From Allosphingosinicella indica (lineage in GTDB: Bacteria; Pseudomonadota; Alphaproteobacteria; Sphingomonadales; Sphingomonadaceae): a DNA stretch of 64,000 nt. Location: contig NZ_LT840185.1 in assembly GCF_900177405.1 (NCBI RefSeq), positions 1,789,501 through 1,853,500 on the forward strand, written 5' to 3'. This document shows, in pieces, positions 11,185-20,841 of the stretch. Every line of letters starts with the position of its first letter. Positions within the stretch are counted from its first letter, which is position 1. Both the position numbers and the translations under genes were made by a program. The notes under the pieces were generated by a model. That model worked only from the letters and a program-made list of their open reading frames with translations. It had not been told where the DNA came from and made no database searches.

Positions 11185-11727
11185 ATGTCGCGCTTTACCG
11201 TGAACGGCCAGCCGGTCCACTATCGCATGGATGCAAAGACGCCGCTCCTCTGGGCGCTGCGCGACGCATCCAACCTCACGGGCACCAAATATGGCTGCGG
11301 TACCGGCCATTGTGGCGCGTGCACGGTGCATGTAGACGGCCGCGCAGTGCGGAGCTGCATGGTGACGATCGAGGAGCTGGAGGGCAGCTTCGTCACCACC
11401 ATCGAGGGCCTGTCACGCGATCGCTCGCATCCCGTCCAGCAGGCGTGGGTGGCGGAGAGCGTGCCGCAATGCGGTTTCTGCCAGTCCGGCATGATCATGG
11501 CCGCTGCCGCGCTGCTCGAGAAGAACGAGCGGCCGACCGACGCGGATATCGAGCGGGCGATGACCAACATCTGCCGTTGCGGCACCTATTCCCGCGTGCG
11601 CGAGGCGATCCGCCGCGCCGGCCGGATGCAGCGCGGCGAGGAAGCGACCACTGCCGCGCCGCCACCGGGCGTCGATCCCAGGGACGCCGCCCGCGATGTG
11701 CCGGCGCTGAAGGTCGACCGCCCCTAA
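11185..11727 (+). CDS. [2Fe-2S] small subunit of a molybdenum hydroxylase (IorA/CoxS type)
   Basis: The 180-residue protein has the two-domain layout of xanthine oxidase-family small subunits. Plant-type cluster ligands are Cys38, Cys43, Cys46 and Cys58; the C-terminal helical domain binds a second cluster through Cys96, Cys99, Cys130 and Cys132 (QCGFCQSGM and NICRCGTY). It should pass electrons from a molybdopterin subunit to an acceptor. No large molybdopterin subunit or FAD subunit is adjacent: the next gene is a convergent membrane protein. A Pro/Ala-rich C-terminal tail follows the domain. The partner must be encoded elsewhere or be missing. Confidence 0.88.
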   Translation: MSRFTVNGQPVHYRMDAKTPLLWALRDASNLTGTKYGCGTGHCGACTVHVDGRAVRSCMVTIEELEGSFVTTIEGLSRDRSHPVQQAWVAESVPQCGFCQSGMIMAAAALLEKNERPTDADIERAMTNICRCGTYSRVREAIRRAGRMQRGEEATTAAPPPGVDPRDAARDVPALKVDRP

Positions 11728-12296
11728 GGCGTAACGACCGCCGGGCGCGGCAGGAACCAGCGCGCCAGCACCAGCCCGCCCGCGATCAGCGCCGCGGCAT
11801 CGGCGATGAACAGATAGGTGAAATGGCCCCAGTCGTGGTGATACCAGATGGGCTCGCCGAGATGCATGTAGGCGGAAGCGCCGAGTGCAAATAGAATTAC
11901 GATCCGCGCTCGCGTCCCGAAATCGCCGATCCGCTCGCCGGCTGCGGCTAGCGCCAGACCGATCAGCAGCATCGCGACATAATCGAGGACCAGCCCACCG
12001 ATCATCGCGCCGGTGTCTGCTGTTGGGAAGCCGCCGCTATTATAATGTACAGTCGCGATCGGCCCCTGGCCGTACATTACGGTCTGGGCCTGTGTGTTGT
12101 CGGAAGGAATCCGGTAGGTCCCGGTTTCAGGCAGGTTCGCCGCAAGCGACTGTTGGAGCGCCGCGGCGTTGGGATCGGCAAGCGATTTGACGTGCAGGCC
12201 CTTGAGCGGCGTTGCAAAGAAGATGAACCCGACGACGAAGACCACGATTGCCGCCGCAGCAGCTCCGAAGATGACCTTGCCGATCTGCTTACCCAT
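11724..12296 (-). CDS. Conserved hypothetical membrane protein
   Basis: A 190-residue protein with a hydrophobic N-terminal anchor (about residues 8-28), a roughly 65-residue extracytoplasmic loop (PLKGLHVKSLADPNAAAL onward), and three further predicted helices (about 95-118, 128-142 and 158-182). The layout suggests a sensor-like or small integral membrane protein, but no motif of known function was recognised. It is convergent with the [2Fe-2S] gene, overlapping its stop by four bases, and lies downstream of gmk on the same strand, separated by a hairpin. Confidence 0.65.
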   Translation of the reverse strand: MGKQIGKVIFGAAAAAIVVFVVGFIFFATPLKGLHVKSLADPNAAALQQSLAANLPETGTYRIPSDNTQAQTVMYGQGPIATVHYNSGGFPTADTGAMIGGLVLDYVAMLLIGLALAAAGERIGDFGTRARIVILFALGASAYMHLGEPIWYHHDWGHFTYLFIADAAALIAGGLVLARWFLPRPAVVTP

Positions 12297-12300
12297 GTTA

Positions 12301-12338
12301 GCCTCCCACTCTGTCAGCCGCTGAACGCGGCGGGAGGC
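12301..12338 (-). terminator. Hairpin downstream of gmk
   Basis: GCCTCCC (12301-12307) pairs with GGGAGGC (12332-12338), and an inner CCGC/GCGG stem can stack within it. It sits between the gmk stop and the start of the downstream membrane-protein gene. There is no T-tract, so it may slow or stop transcription only weakly, or be a small palindromic repeat. Confidence 0.4.
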
Positions 12339-12345
12339 ATTCGGT

Positions 12346-12978
12346 TCAGCCGATCAGCCCTCGCACGAAATCGGTGAGGCCAATCCGCCGCGACGCCTTG
12401 AGCCGCTCCGCCTCCAATATCGTATGCACGCGGCGGAGGCACGCGTCTGCATTGTCGTTGACCAGCACATAATCATATTCGGCCCAGTGGCTGATCTCCG
12501 CCGCCGCGCGCTCCATGCGCCCACGGATCACATCCTCGCTGTCGGTCCCCCGGCTAGTCAGGCGCCGTTCGAGCTCGGCCATCGATGGCGGCAACAGGAA
12601 GACGCGGACGATGTCGGGGTCGATCTGCTTCAACTGCTGCGTGCCCTGCCAGTCGATGTCGAGCAGCACGTCGCAGCCGTTCTCGATCGATCGCACCACC
12701 TCGTTGCGCAACGTCCCGTAGCGGCGGCCGAAGACGTGCGCCCATTCGAGGAACGAGTCGGTCTCCAGCATCCGGTCAAACTCTTCGTCCGTCACGAAAT
12801 GATAGTCGCGGCCCGACACTTCGCCCTCCCGCGCAGGGCGCGTCGTCGCGCTCACCGACATGGCGATCTGCGTGTCGGCGGCAAGCAGCATCCGGGCGAT
12901 GGTGGACTTGCCCGCGCCGCTGGGCGAAGACAGGACGAACAGCAGGCCGCGGCGCTTGGGAGACGGGGAATCACTCAT
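12346..12978 (-). CDS. gmk: Guanylate kinase
   Basis: Phosphorylates GMP to GDP using ATP, essential for GTP supply. The 210-residue protein shows the P-loop SSPSGAGKST (Lys24), the GMP-binding segment around VSGRDYHFVTDEEFDRML, and the conserved DVLLDIDWQGTQQLK strand. The ATG at 12978 gives the standard N-terminus; a longer upstream reading has no family similarity. It is divergent from the NTF2-like lipoprotein gene at 13029. Confidence 0.96.
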   Translation of the reverse strand: MSDSPSPKRRGLLFVLSSPSGAGKSTIARMLLAADTQIAMSVSATTRPAREGEVSGRDYHFVTDEEFDRMLETDSFLEWAHVFGRRYGTLRNEVVRSIENGCDVLLDIDWQGTQQLKQIDPDIVRVFLLPPSMAELERRLTSRGTDSEDVIRGRMERAAAEISHWAEYDYVLVNDNADACLRRVHTILEAERLKASRRIGLTDFVRGLIG

Positions 12979-13028
12979 TCCGCCCGTTCGCCGAAAGCGG
13001 CGCCGCCGGTCAAGCTCGGAGGTCGGCC

Positions 13029-13526
13029 ATGAAGCATATCGCGATCGCATTGACGGGGCTGGCGTTGCTCGCCGCCTGCAACCAGGATCCCGGCGCGCCG
13101 ACGGGCAAGACGGCGGAAACAAAGGCGACGGCGTGCGATTTCGATTGCACGCTAAACCGCCACATCCGCGCCATCCAGAAGCACGATTTCGCCGCCTTCG
13201 CGCCGACCATCACCGATCGGCAAGAGGTGGACCTCATCTTCCCCGATGGCACGCTCGTCCAGGGCCGCGACGCTTATATGAAGACACTGAAGGAGTTCTT
13301 GGACGGCGGCGGCTTCGATTTCCAGTACCGGCTTGTCCGCAAACAGGCAGGCGCCGACATGGGCTATGCGCTGCTCGACGTTACGCAGATGAACGAGGGC
13401 CAACCCGATCCGTCACGCTATTATCTGCTGCTCGTCTTTGCGCTGCAGGACGGAAGCTGGCGGCTGGTGCACGACCAGAACACGCGGCTGCCGCCGGTCG
13501 ACGCGTCGGCCGGCGAGGGCGCCTGA
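13029..13526 (+). CDS. NTF2-like (SnoaL-type) lipoprotein
   Basis: A 165-residue predicted lipoprotein: signal peptide MKHIAIALTGLALLAAC with the lipobox LLAAC (Cys17). The mature part has an NTF2-like fold pattern, with an N-terminal helix (LNRHIRAIQKHDFAAFAPT), a strand with VDLIFPDGTLVQGRDAYM and C-terminal strands ending in DGSWRLVHDQNTRL. Members are ligand-binding or scaffold proteins with varied roles, so no enzymatic function is assigned. It stands alone on the plus strand between two minus-strand genes. Confidence 0.75.
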   Translation: MKHIAIALTGLALLAACNQDPGAPTGKTAETKATACDFDCTLNRHIRAIQKHDFAAFAPTITDRQEVDLIFPDGTLVQGRDAYMKTLKEFLDGGGFDFQYRLVRKQAGADMGYALLDVTQMNEGQPDPSRYYLLLVFALQDGSWRLVHDQNTRLPPVDASAGEGA

Positions 13527-13529
13527 GCG

Positions 13530-14987
<1,458 letters not shown>

Positions 14988-15129
14988 CGCATTCCTTCCG
15001 TCGGTGTTCTCGAAGCTATGTACGCAGCGGCGGTAAAGGCGGACTTAAGCTTGCGGCACTTTCGGGCTTGGGGCGCGGGGCGGGGCTTGATAAGGATGCC
15101 CGGCATCGGAACACCGCAAAGAGGAAAAG

Positions 15130-15267
15130 ATGGCGAACGAGGGCGATCACGGCATGGACATGCCGGCGCATGAGCGCAGCTACGAGCTGTTCTATGTGCT
15201 GATGAAATGGGGGACGATCATCAGCTTCGTGGTGGCGATGTTCGTGGTGTTCGTCCTGATCGCGTAG
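15130..15267 (+). CDS. aa3-type cytochrome c oxidase subunit IV
   Basis: A 45-residue protein: a short charged N-terminus (MANEGDHGMDMPAHERSYEL) followed by one helix (about residues 21-45, WGTIISFVVAMFVVFVLIA). This matches the tiny bacterial aa3 oxidase subunit IV family, which packs against subunits I and III. GGAAAAG precedes the ATG. It is far from the cox operon at 1-5365 but sits 17 bases before the transhydrogenase alpha gene, a position also seen in other alphaproteobacteria. Confidence 0.82.
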   Translation: MANEGDHGMDMPAHERSYELFYVLMKWGTIISFVVAMFVVFVLIA

Positions 15268-15284
15268 CAGAGGGGGTTGGGGGG

Positions 15285-16415
15285 ATGAAGATCGCGGTCC
15301 TGAAGGAAACGTCCGAAGGGGAGCGCCGCGTCGCCGCGACCCCCGAGACGGTCAAGAAATATATCGCGCTGGGCGCCACCGTGTCTGTCGAGACGGGTGC
15401 AGGCGATGCCGCCGCGATCGCCGACGCCGATTATGCGGCGATGGGCGCCACCGTTGGCCCGCGCGCCGATGCGCTCAAGGACGCCGACGCGATCCTCGCG
15501 GTGCAGGGCCCGGATGCCGCCTCGATCGCCGGGGCCAAGCCCGGCGCTTATGTGATCGCCGCGCTCGATCCCTTTCGTCAGCGCGAGCGGATTGACGGCT
15601 ATGCCTCCGCGGGCCTGTCGGCGCTGGCGATGGAGTTCATGCCCCGCATAACCCGCGCGCAGTCAATGGATATCCTTTCCTCGCAGTCGAACCTCTCAGG
15701 CTACAAGGCGGTGCTCGACGGCGCCGCCGAATATGGCCGCGCCTTTCCGATGATGATGACGGCGGCGGGCACCGTCTCCGCCGCGCGCGTGTTCGTGATG
15801 GGCGTCGGCGTGGCCGGTCTCCAGGCGATCGCGACCGCGCGGCGCCTCGGCGCGCAGGTCTCCGCCACCGACGTCCGCTCCGCGACCAAGGAGCAGATCG
15901 AGAGCCTCGGCGCCAAGGCAATCTTCGTCCAGGACGTGAAAGGCATCGAGGGCGAGGGCGCGGGCGGCTACGCCACCGAGATGTCGGACGAGTATAAGGC
16001 GGCGCAGGCCGCGCTCGTCTCCAGCCACATCGCCAAGCAGGATATCGTCATCACCACCGCGCTGATCCCCGGCCGCCCGGCGCCGCGGCTGATCTCGGAC
16101 GCGCAGATCGCCTCGATGCGGCCGGGCAGCGTCATCGTCGATCTGGCGGTGGAGCAGGGCGGCAACGTCGAGGGCGCGGTCGCGGGGCAGGTGGTCGAGA
16201 GGCACGGCGTCAAGATCGTCGGCCACCGCAACGTGCCGTCGCGGCTGGCCTACGACGCGTCGGCGCTGTTCTCGCGGAACCTCTACAATTTCCTGAGCGC
16301 TTTCTGGGACAAGGAGAAAGCCGCGCCGGTGCTGCCCGAGGACGACGAGATCGTGAAGGGCATCACGCTGACGCGCGGCGGCAAGATCGTGCACGAGCGG
16401 CTGCTGGCCGCCTGA
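15285..16415 (+). CDS. pntA: NAD(P) transhydrogenase alpha subunit, NAD-binding part
   Basis: The soluble dI domain of proton-translocating transhydrogenase, which binds NADH and transfers hydride to NADP in the membrane enzyme. The 376-residue protein has the N-terminal KIAVLKETSEGERRVAATPE motif of the AlaDH/PNT family and the nucleotide-binding GVGVAGLQAIATARRLGA. It lacks the membrane helices fused in the E. coli subunit, so it is the split alpha-1 form. The usual downstream genes, the small membrane alpha-2 subunit and pntB, are not present: two lipoprotein genes follow instead. Confidence 0.93.
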   Translation: MKIAVLKETSEGERRVAATPETVKKYIALGATVSVETGAGDAAAIADADYAAMGATVGPRADALKDADAILAVQGPDAASIAGAKPGAYVIAALDPFRQRERIDGYASAGLSALAMEFMPRITRAQSMDILSSQSNLSGYKAVLDGAAEYGRAFPMMMTAAGTVSAARVFVMGVGVAGLQAIATARRLGAQVSATDVRSATKEQIESLGAKAIFVQDVKGIEGEGAGGYATEMSDEYKAAQAALVSSHIAKQDIVITTALIPGRPAPRLISDAQIASMRPGSVIVDLAVEQGGNVEGAVAGQVVERHGVKIVGHRNVPSRLAYDASALFSRNLYNFLSAFWDKEKAAPVLPEDDEIVKGITLTRGGKIVHERLLAA

Positions 16416-16426
16416 CGGAGATGGTT

Positions 16427-16831
16427 ATGCGTGGCGGCGGATGGATCGTGGCGATGGGTGCACTGGCGCTTGCCGGCTGTGCCTCGACGTCGCCGCGGAC
16501 CGGCTGGAGCCGCGCGCCCGATCTCGCGGTCTACGCCGCGATGGACACCGCGGGCGATCTCGCGCGCGAGCAGGAAGTGCTGTGCCTCGGCCGTGATCCC
16601 GGCGGCGTGGACGAACGGTGGCAGCGCGACTTCGGCGCGCGGCGGGACTGGATCGCCGCGGCGCTCGCCCAGCGTTATGGCGCGGAGGCGGTGCGCCGTG
16701 CCGAGGGCGGCAGGACTGGCCGCCCGCGCTGCGAGACGCTGGCGATCGAGCAGCCGTGGCGCCGCAGCTACGAACGGCTGCTGAAACAGCTCGAATTGCG
16801 TTTCTATCCCAAAGACCATTGGCGCGGCTGA
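16427..16831 (+). CDS. Small hypothetical lipoprotein
   Basis: A 134-residue protein with a signal peptide ending in the lipobox LALAGC (MRGGGWIVAMGALALAGC). The mature region is rich in Arg and Trp and has no recognised domain. An ATG at 16421 is also in frame, but GGAG at 16417-16420 sits at a proper distance only from the ATG at 16427. It follows pntA by 11 bases and probably belongs to the same transcript. Function unknown. Confidence 0.6.
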   Translation: MRGGGWIVAMGALALAGCASTSPRTGWSRAPDLAVYAAMDTAGDLAREQEVLCLGRDPGGVDERWQRDFGARRDWIAAALAQRYGAEAVRRAEGGRTGRPRCETLAIEQPWRRSYERLLKQLELRFYPKDHWRG

Positions 16832-17181
16832 TCGCGCCCGCGATCGGCGCGGCCCTGCTGCTCGCCGGTTGCGAGCGGCCACCCGAAGACACTGCGGCCG
16901 ATCCCGTTCGCCGCGCCGCCTATCAGGTGCATCTCGCCCTCGCGCGGCTCAAGGCCTGCGACGACAAGGACGAATTGCGCTCTGCCGAGACACGCTTACT
17001 GGAGCTGACCCGTCTCGCGATGCCCATCGGCCGCGATCGCGCGATCTGGCTTGGCGGCAACGACTGGAGCGCGGTGATGGCGCAGGGCCGCCCGGTTACC
17101 TGTCCCGGAACCCCGCGTGCTCGGGCTGCGGCCGATCAGGCGCTTGATGCACTAGGTGATGTGTTGGGAAACGTCGAATAA
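16819..17181 (+). CDS. Small hypothetical lipoprotein, overlapping the previous gene
   Basis: A reading of about 120 residues with a clear lipoprotein signal (LIAPAIGAALLLAGC) followed by an Ala/Arg/Asp-rich mature part with two cysteines (KACDDKDELR and VTCPGTPRAR). No ATG is available near the signal; TTG at 16819 or CTG at 16828 would start inside the end of the previous gene, suggesting translational coupling. The start is uncertain. No known domain was recognised. A palindromic repeat follows the stop. Confidence 0.5.
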   Translation: MARLIAPAIGAALLLAGCERPPEDTAADPVRRAAYQVHLALARLKACDDKDELRSAETRLLELTRLAMPIGRDRAIWLGGNDWSAVMAQGRPVTCPGTPRARAAADQALDALGDVLGNVE

Positions 17182-17185
17182 AGTC

Positions 17186-17258
17186 CGTCATTGCGAGCGC
17201 AAGCGAAGCAATCCAGACGCCCGTGGATTGCCGCGCCGCTGTGCGGCTCGCAATGACG
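17186..17258. repeat. Imperfect palindromic intergenic repeat (GTCATTGCGAGC type)
   Basis: The ends CGTCATTGCGAGC (17186-17198) and GCTCGCAATGACG (17246-17258) are perfect reverse complements, and inner parts GCAATCCA and TGGATTGC also pair. This is the well-known style of interspersed palindrome found in noncoding DNA of many proteobacteria. It fills most of the gap between the small lipoprotein gene and the convergent HATPase gene. Confidence 0.75.
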
Positions 17259-17266
17259 AGACTGCG

Positions 17267-17692
17267 CTACTTGCCCAGCCTCGGGATGACGAGTTCCAGC
17301 CGGTTGACGCCCCCCGTGGCGGCATAGCTCAGGACGCGCGACCAGGCCTGCACCATCGCGATGCCCGCGCCGCCGCCGCGGTCGCTGGCTGCCGGATCGG
17401 GCGCCGGCGCGCCACGTGGATCGAAATGCGCGCCGGGGTCCTCCAGCGTCAGCGCGATGTCGTCGCCCAGCGTCGCGAGGCTGAGCTCGATGCACTGGTC
17501 GGACCGCACGCCGCCATGTTCCATCACGTTGGTGACCAGCTCCTCGATGATGATCGCGAGCCGCGCGGCGTCGCCCGCGCCGAGCCCTGCGGCGCCCGCG
17601 AACACCTCCGCAGCACGCACCGCCGCGCTCACCGCCGAAGGGGCCGGCAAATTCCAAGCGATGCTGATCGATTTCGATTCGCCGTCCGCCAT
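17267..17692 (-). CDS. RsbW-like anti-sigma/serine kinase (HATPase domain)
   Basis: A 141-residue GHKL-type ATP-binding protein of the RsbW/SpoIIAB group. The N box EELVTNVMEHGG, the G1-like box EDPGAHFDP and the G2 box RGGGAGIAMV are all present, so ATP binding is likely. Such kinases phosphorylate a STAS partner and bind an output protein. The STAS protein and a PP2C phosphatase are encoded nearby at 21786 and 18757. ATG at 17692 is preferred; a GTG at 17710 is in frame. It is divergent from the FecR gene, 44 bases away. Confidence 0.82.
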   Translation of the reverse strand: MADGESKSISIAWNLPAPSAVSAAVRAAEVFAGAAGLGAGDAARLAIIIEELVTNVMEHGGVRSDQCIELSLATLGDDIALTLEDPGAHFDPRGAPAPDPAASDRGGGAGIAMVQAWSRVLSYAATGGVNRLELVIPRLGK

Positions 17693-17736
17693 CGCATGCG
17701 ATATTGTCACGACATCGGTTCTGGGGGGAGCCCGCC

Positions 17737-18168
17737 ATGATCACACGTTTCGTCACCTTCGCCGCCGTCGCGATTCTCGCCGTCCAGCCGGCCCTGGCCG
17801 AGGTCGGCCGCATCAAACGCGCCGCCGGCACCGCCGCGGTCGAGCGCGGCAAGGCGCGCCTGCCCGCAGTACCTGGGCTGAAGGTCGAGGAAGGCGACGT
17901 GCTCGTCACCGGCCGCGACGGCCGGATCAGCATGACCTTTATCGACGACACGCGCTTTTCCGCCGGCCCCAACAGCCGGATCGCGGTCAACGAGTTCCGC
18001 TATGACCGGACTGCGCAGCGCGGCTCGTTCGTCACCCAGGTCGATCGCGGCTCGCTTGCCGTCGTCTCGGGCCAGATCGCCAAGTCGAAGCGCGACGCGA
18101 TGAAGGTCCGGACGCCGACGTCGCTGCTGGGCGTGCGGGGCACGCGGTTCGTCGTCGAGGTCAAGTGA
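17737..18168 (+). CDS. Exported FecR-domain protein
   Basis: A 143-residue protein with a cleavable signal peptide (residues 1-21, AILAVQPALA) and a stand-alone FecR domain covering the rest: VEEGDVLVTGRDGRISMTFID, then VDRGSLAVVSGQI and TPTSLLGVRGTRFVVEV, the characteristic end motif. It lacks the anti-sigma helix of true FecR, so it is unlikely to bind a sigma factor and more likely acts as a periplasmic sensor or wall/ligand-binding module. GGGGGGAG precedes the ATG. The stop overlaps the OmpA-like gene by one base. Confidence 0.85.
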   Translation: MITRFVTFAAVAILAVQPALAEVGRIKRAAGTAAVERGKARLPAVPGLKVEEGDVLVTGRDGRISMTFIDDTRFSAGPNSRIAVNEFRYDRTAQRGSFVTQVDRGSLAVVSGQIAKSKRDAMKVRTPTSLLGVRGTRFVVEVK

Positions 18169-18752
18169 TGCGCGTGGCGGTGGCGCTTGCTGCGCTGCTC
18201 GCGGGCGGCTGCGCAAGCCAGTCGCTGCTCCTGCTGCCCGACGAAGGGGGAGGACAGGGGCAGGTCGCGGTGCTCGAATCGGGCGGGCGGGCCCAAGAGA
18301 CGGTCGTCGGCGCTGGCAACAGCCGCACCCGGCTCGGTGGCGCACGCCCCACGACCCGCGCGGTCGATCCGGCGCGACTATCGGACCGCGACCGGCAGGT
18401 GCTCGCCGATCTGCCCGAGCCGCCGCGCAGCTTCACGCTCAATTTCATCGAGGGCTCGACCCGGCTGGTGCCGGCCTCCGAGCCAGAGCTCCAGGCGCTG
18501 TTCGCCGAGGTCGCGCGGCGGCCGGGCGCCGACGTGCAGGTCACCGGCCATACCGACACGCTCGGCAGCGGCGATGACAATGACGCGCTCTCGCAGAAGC
18601 GCGCCGAAGAAATCCGCGGGCTCCTGATCGAGCGCGGCATGGCGCCGGACATCGTCAGCGCGGTAGGCCGCGGCGAGCGCGACCTCCTAGTCAAAACCGC
18701 CGACGGCATCCGCAATGCCGACAACCGCCGCGTCGAAGTGATCGTGCGGTGA
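18168..18752 (+). CDS. OmpA-family lipoprotein
   Basis: A 194-residue lipoprotein: signal with lipobox LLAGGC (Cys15), a linker of about 70 residues, then an OmpA-like peptidoglycan-binding domain (about residues 90-194) with VTGHTDTLGSGDDNDALSQK, AEEIRGLLIERG and NADNRRVEVIV. It should tether the outer membrane to peptidoglycan. The ATG overlaps the fecR stop by one base (TGATG), so the two are co-translated and probably work together. It is convergent with the CHASE2 phosphatase gene, four bases away. Confidence 0.88.
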   Translation: MRVAVALAALLAGGCASQSLLLLPDEGGGQGQVAVLESGGRAQETVVGAGNSRTRLGGARPTTRAVDPARLSDRDRQVLADLPEPPRSFTLNFIEGSTRLVPASEPELQALFAEVARRPGADVQVTGHTDTLGSGDDNDALSQKRAEEIRGLLIERGMAPDIVSAVGRGERDLLVKTADGIRNADNRRVEVIVR

Positions 18753-18756
18753 GATT

Positions 18757-20841
18757 CTAGCCGGCAGGCCCGCGATAGCCGATCGCCAGCACGGTGAGAT
18801 CGTCGCTTGGGACGGTGCCTTCCTCGAAAATCCTGACCGCGGACATCAACGCCTCGGTGGCTGATCTGGCGTCGGTGGCGCCGCGCAGCTTCTCGACGGC
18901 ACGGGCGTGGCCGAACAGAGTTCCGCCCGCGTCCTGCGCCTCGGTGACGCCGTCGGTGACCAGCACCAGCGTCTCGCCGGGCGCCAGCCGGATGCGCTCG
19001 ACCGGGTAGCGATAGCCATCGACCACGCAGAAGGGCGGTCCGCCTTCCATCGGCAGGTCGGCAACCTCGCCGTCGGCCATGATCAGCAGCGGGTTCTCGT
19101 GACCCGCGTTGCACAAGGTGGCAGCGCCGGTGGCGAGATCGATGATGCCGACGATCATGGTCACGCCCATGCCGGCGTCGTTGTCGCGGGTCAGCTCGCG
19201 ATCGATCATGCCGGCGGCGCTCGACAGATCGCCGTCCTCGCGCAGCAGGATGCTTTTGGTGAGCGCCTTGGACACCGCCATGAACAGCGATGCCGGCACC
19301 CCCTTGCCGGTCACGTCGCCGATGACGAAGCCGATCTGGTCCTTGCCCAGCCGCATCGCATCGTAGAAATCGCCGCCGACCGACCGTGCGGGCTCGAGCA
19401 GCGCATCGACGTCCAGCCGCGGATCGAGCGCGGCCAGCTTGGCGCGGGGCGGCAGCATGCCGATCTGGATGTCACGCGCCGCCTGCAACTCGCCCGCCGC
19501 CTCGGCCGCATCGAGGCGCTCGCTGAGCAGCGCATCGCGGAGCCGTTCGCGCTCGCTGCGCGCGTTGCGGAAAGCGGAAATGAGGATCCCTGCGGCAGCC
19601 GCGCCACCGACCAGCAACGGCGGAGCAGGGTCGAGCAACAGGCCCCACCCTGCGAAGGCGGCGAAGCTCGCGGCGAGGATGGCGACGGCGGCTGCGGCGG
19701 GGATGGCCAGGATGCGCCGCCTGCGCATCGGGGAGAGCGCCAGCACGAGCAGCACGAAGGCCAAGGCCGTCATCCATTCGGCGATCGGCGCCCAATGCGG
19801 GCGCGACAGCCAGCCGCCGCGCAGGATTGTATCGACCCCCTGCGCCTGCAACAGCACGCCGAAGGTTTCCGCCGCGATCGGCGTCGCGACAACATCCTGC
19901 GTGCCTTCCGCCGCGAGGCCGATGAGGACGATCTTGTCGACGAAGGCATCGGCAGGAAATCCTTGCCGCAGCACATCGGCGGCGGAGACGATGTGGTTGG
20001 CGGGAAACCGGCCGAAATGAAGCCGCATTCGCCCATCCGGATCGGTCGCGATCCTCTGCGTGCCCAGGGTGACGCTGCGGAGTGCGCCACCTGATACATC
20101 GGGCGCCACGCTTTCATTCTCGGTTGCGAGCCGCGCTATCTCCAGCGCGAAGCCGGGCGTCGGCTGTCCGGCGACGGTCGCGGCGAGCGGGATGCGGCGG
20201 ACGATGCCGTCGGCATCGGGAGCTCCGTTGAGGATGCCGTGGCCGATCGCCACCTCGTCGAGATCCGGGATGTTGGCGAGCGCGTGGGGGTAAGAGGCCG
20301 CGCCGCCGGGCAGTCGGGAGGTGAAGAGCGCTTCGACCGGGAGGTTCGCCCCGTCGCCCGCCGCTGGCTCCATCGTCCCGGCGCGGCCGAGCACCACCGG
20401 ATAGCGGCCGATTGCCTCGGCGAGCGCGGTATCGAAGGATTGAAGACCGCGGATTTCCTCTGCCGCGCCGGGCGTCAGTTCGGGGTAGAGCGCCGCGAAC
20501 TGGTCCGGGCTCATCCGGTCGCGCTCGGGGAAGAGCGCGTCGAGCCCGATCACCGTCGCGCCGCGGCCTGCGATCTCCTCGATCAGCCGCGCGACATGAT
20601 AGCGCGGCCAAGGCCACGGGCCGACTGCTGCGAGGCTCGGCGGATCGATCCACACCACTTCGACCTGGCTGCCTGACAAGTCGCGCGGCGAAAGCCGCTG
20701 GTAGAGATCGAACAGCGGCCGCCCGGTGCGCTCGCCGCCGATGAGCGCCAGCAGCGCCGCCATCGCCAGCGCCGCCGCCAGCCCGGCGATCCGAATGCGC
20801 GCCGCGCGCGGGGGATCAGAGTTGGACTTCGAGCCCGTCAT
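18757..20841 (-). CDS. CHASE2-sensor PP2C (SpoIIE/RsbU-type) phosphatase
   Basis: A 694-residue membrane phosphatase. After a first helix (about residues 18-36) comes a large periplasmic CHASE2 domain (about 40-340; VVWIDPPSLAAVGPWPWPRY is typical), three helices (about 345-420), a short coiled linker, and a SpoIIE-type phosphatase domain (about 470-690) with intact metal sites GGDFYD, GDVTGKGVPASLF and TDGVTEA. It probably removes phosphate from the STAS protein encoded at 21786 in response to an envelope signal. Its start overlaps the end of the MBL gene by 26 bases. Confidence 0.9.
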   Translation of the reverse strand: MTGSKSNSDPPRAARIRIAGLAAALAMAALLALIGGERTGRPLFDLYQRLSPRDLSGSQVEVVWIDPPSLAAVGPWPWPRYHVARLIEEIAGRGATVIGLDALFPERDRMSPDQFAALYPELTPGAAEEIRGLQSFDTALAEAIGRYPVVLGRAGTMEPAAGDGANLPVEALFTSRLPGGAASYPHALANIPDLDEVAIGHGILNGAPDADGIVRRIPLAATVAGQPTPGFALEIARLATENESVAPDVSGGALRSVTLGTQRIATDPDGRMRLHFGRFPANHIVSAADVLRQGFPADAFVDKIVLIGLAAEGTQDVVATPIAAETFGVLLQAQGVDTILRGGWLSRPHWAPIAEWMTALAFVLLVLALSPMRRRRILAIPAAAAVAILAASFAAFAGWGLLLDPAPPLLVGGAAAAGILISAFRNARSERERLRDALLSERLDAAEAAGELQAARDIQIGMLPPRAKLAALDPRLDVDALLEPARSVGGDFYDAMRLGKDQIGFVIGDVTGKGVPASLFMAVSKALTKSILLREDGDLSSAAGMIDRELTRDNDAGMGVTMIVGIIDLATGAATLCNAGHENPLLIMADGEVADLPMEGGPPFCVVDGYRYPVERIRLAPGETLVLVTDGVTEAQDAGGTLFGHARAVEKLRGATDARSATEALMSAVRIFEEGTVPSDDLTVLAIGYRGPAG

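Noticed and set aside
17186-17258. The palindrome as a terminator or small RNA
   Set aside because: Its ends match a widely dispersed intergenic repeat type and there is no T-tract; a repeat call is better supported.
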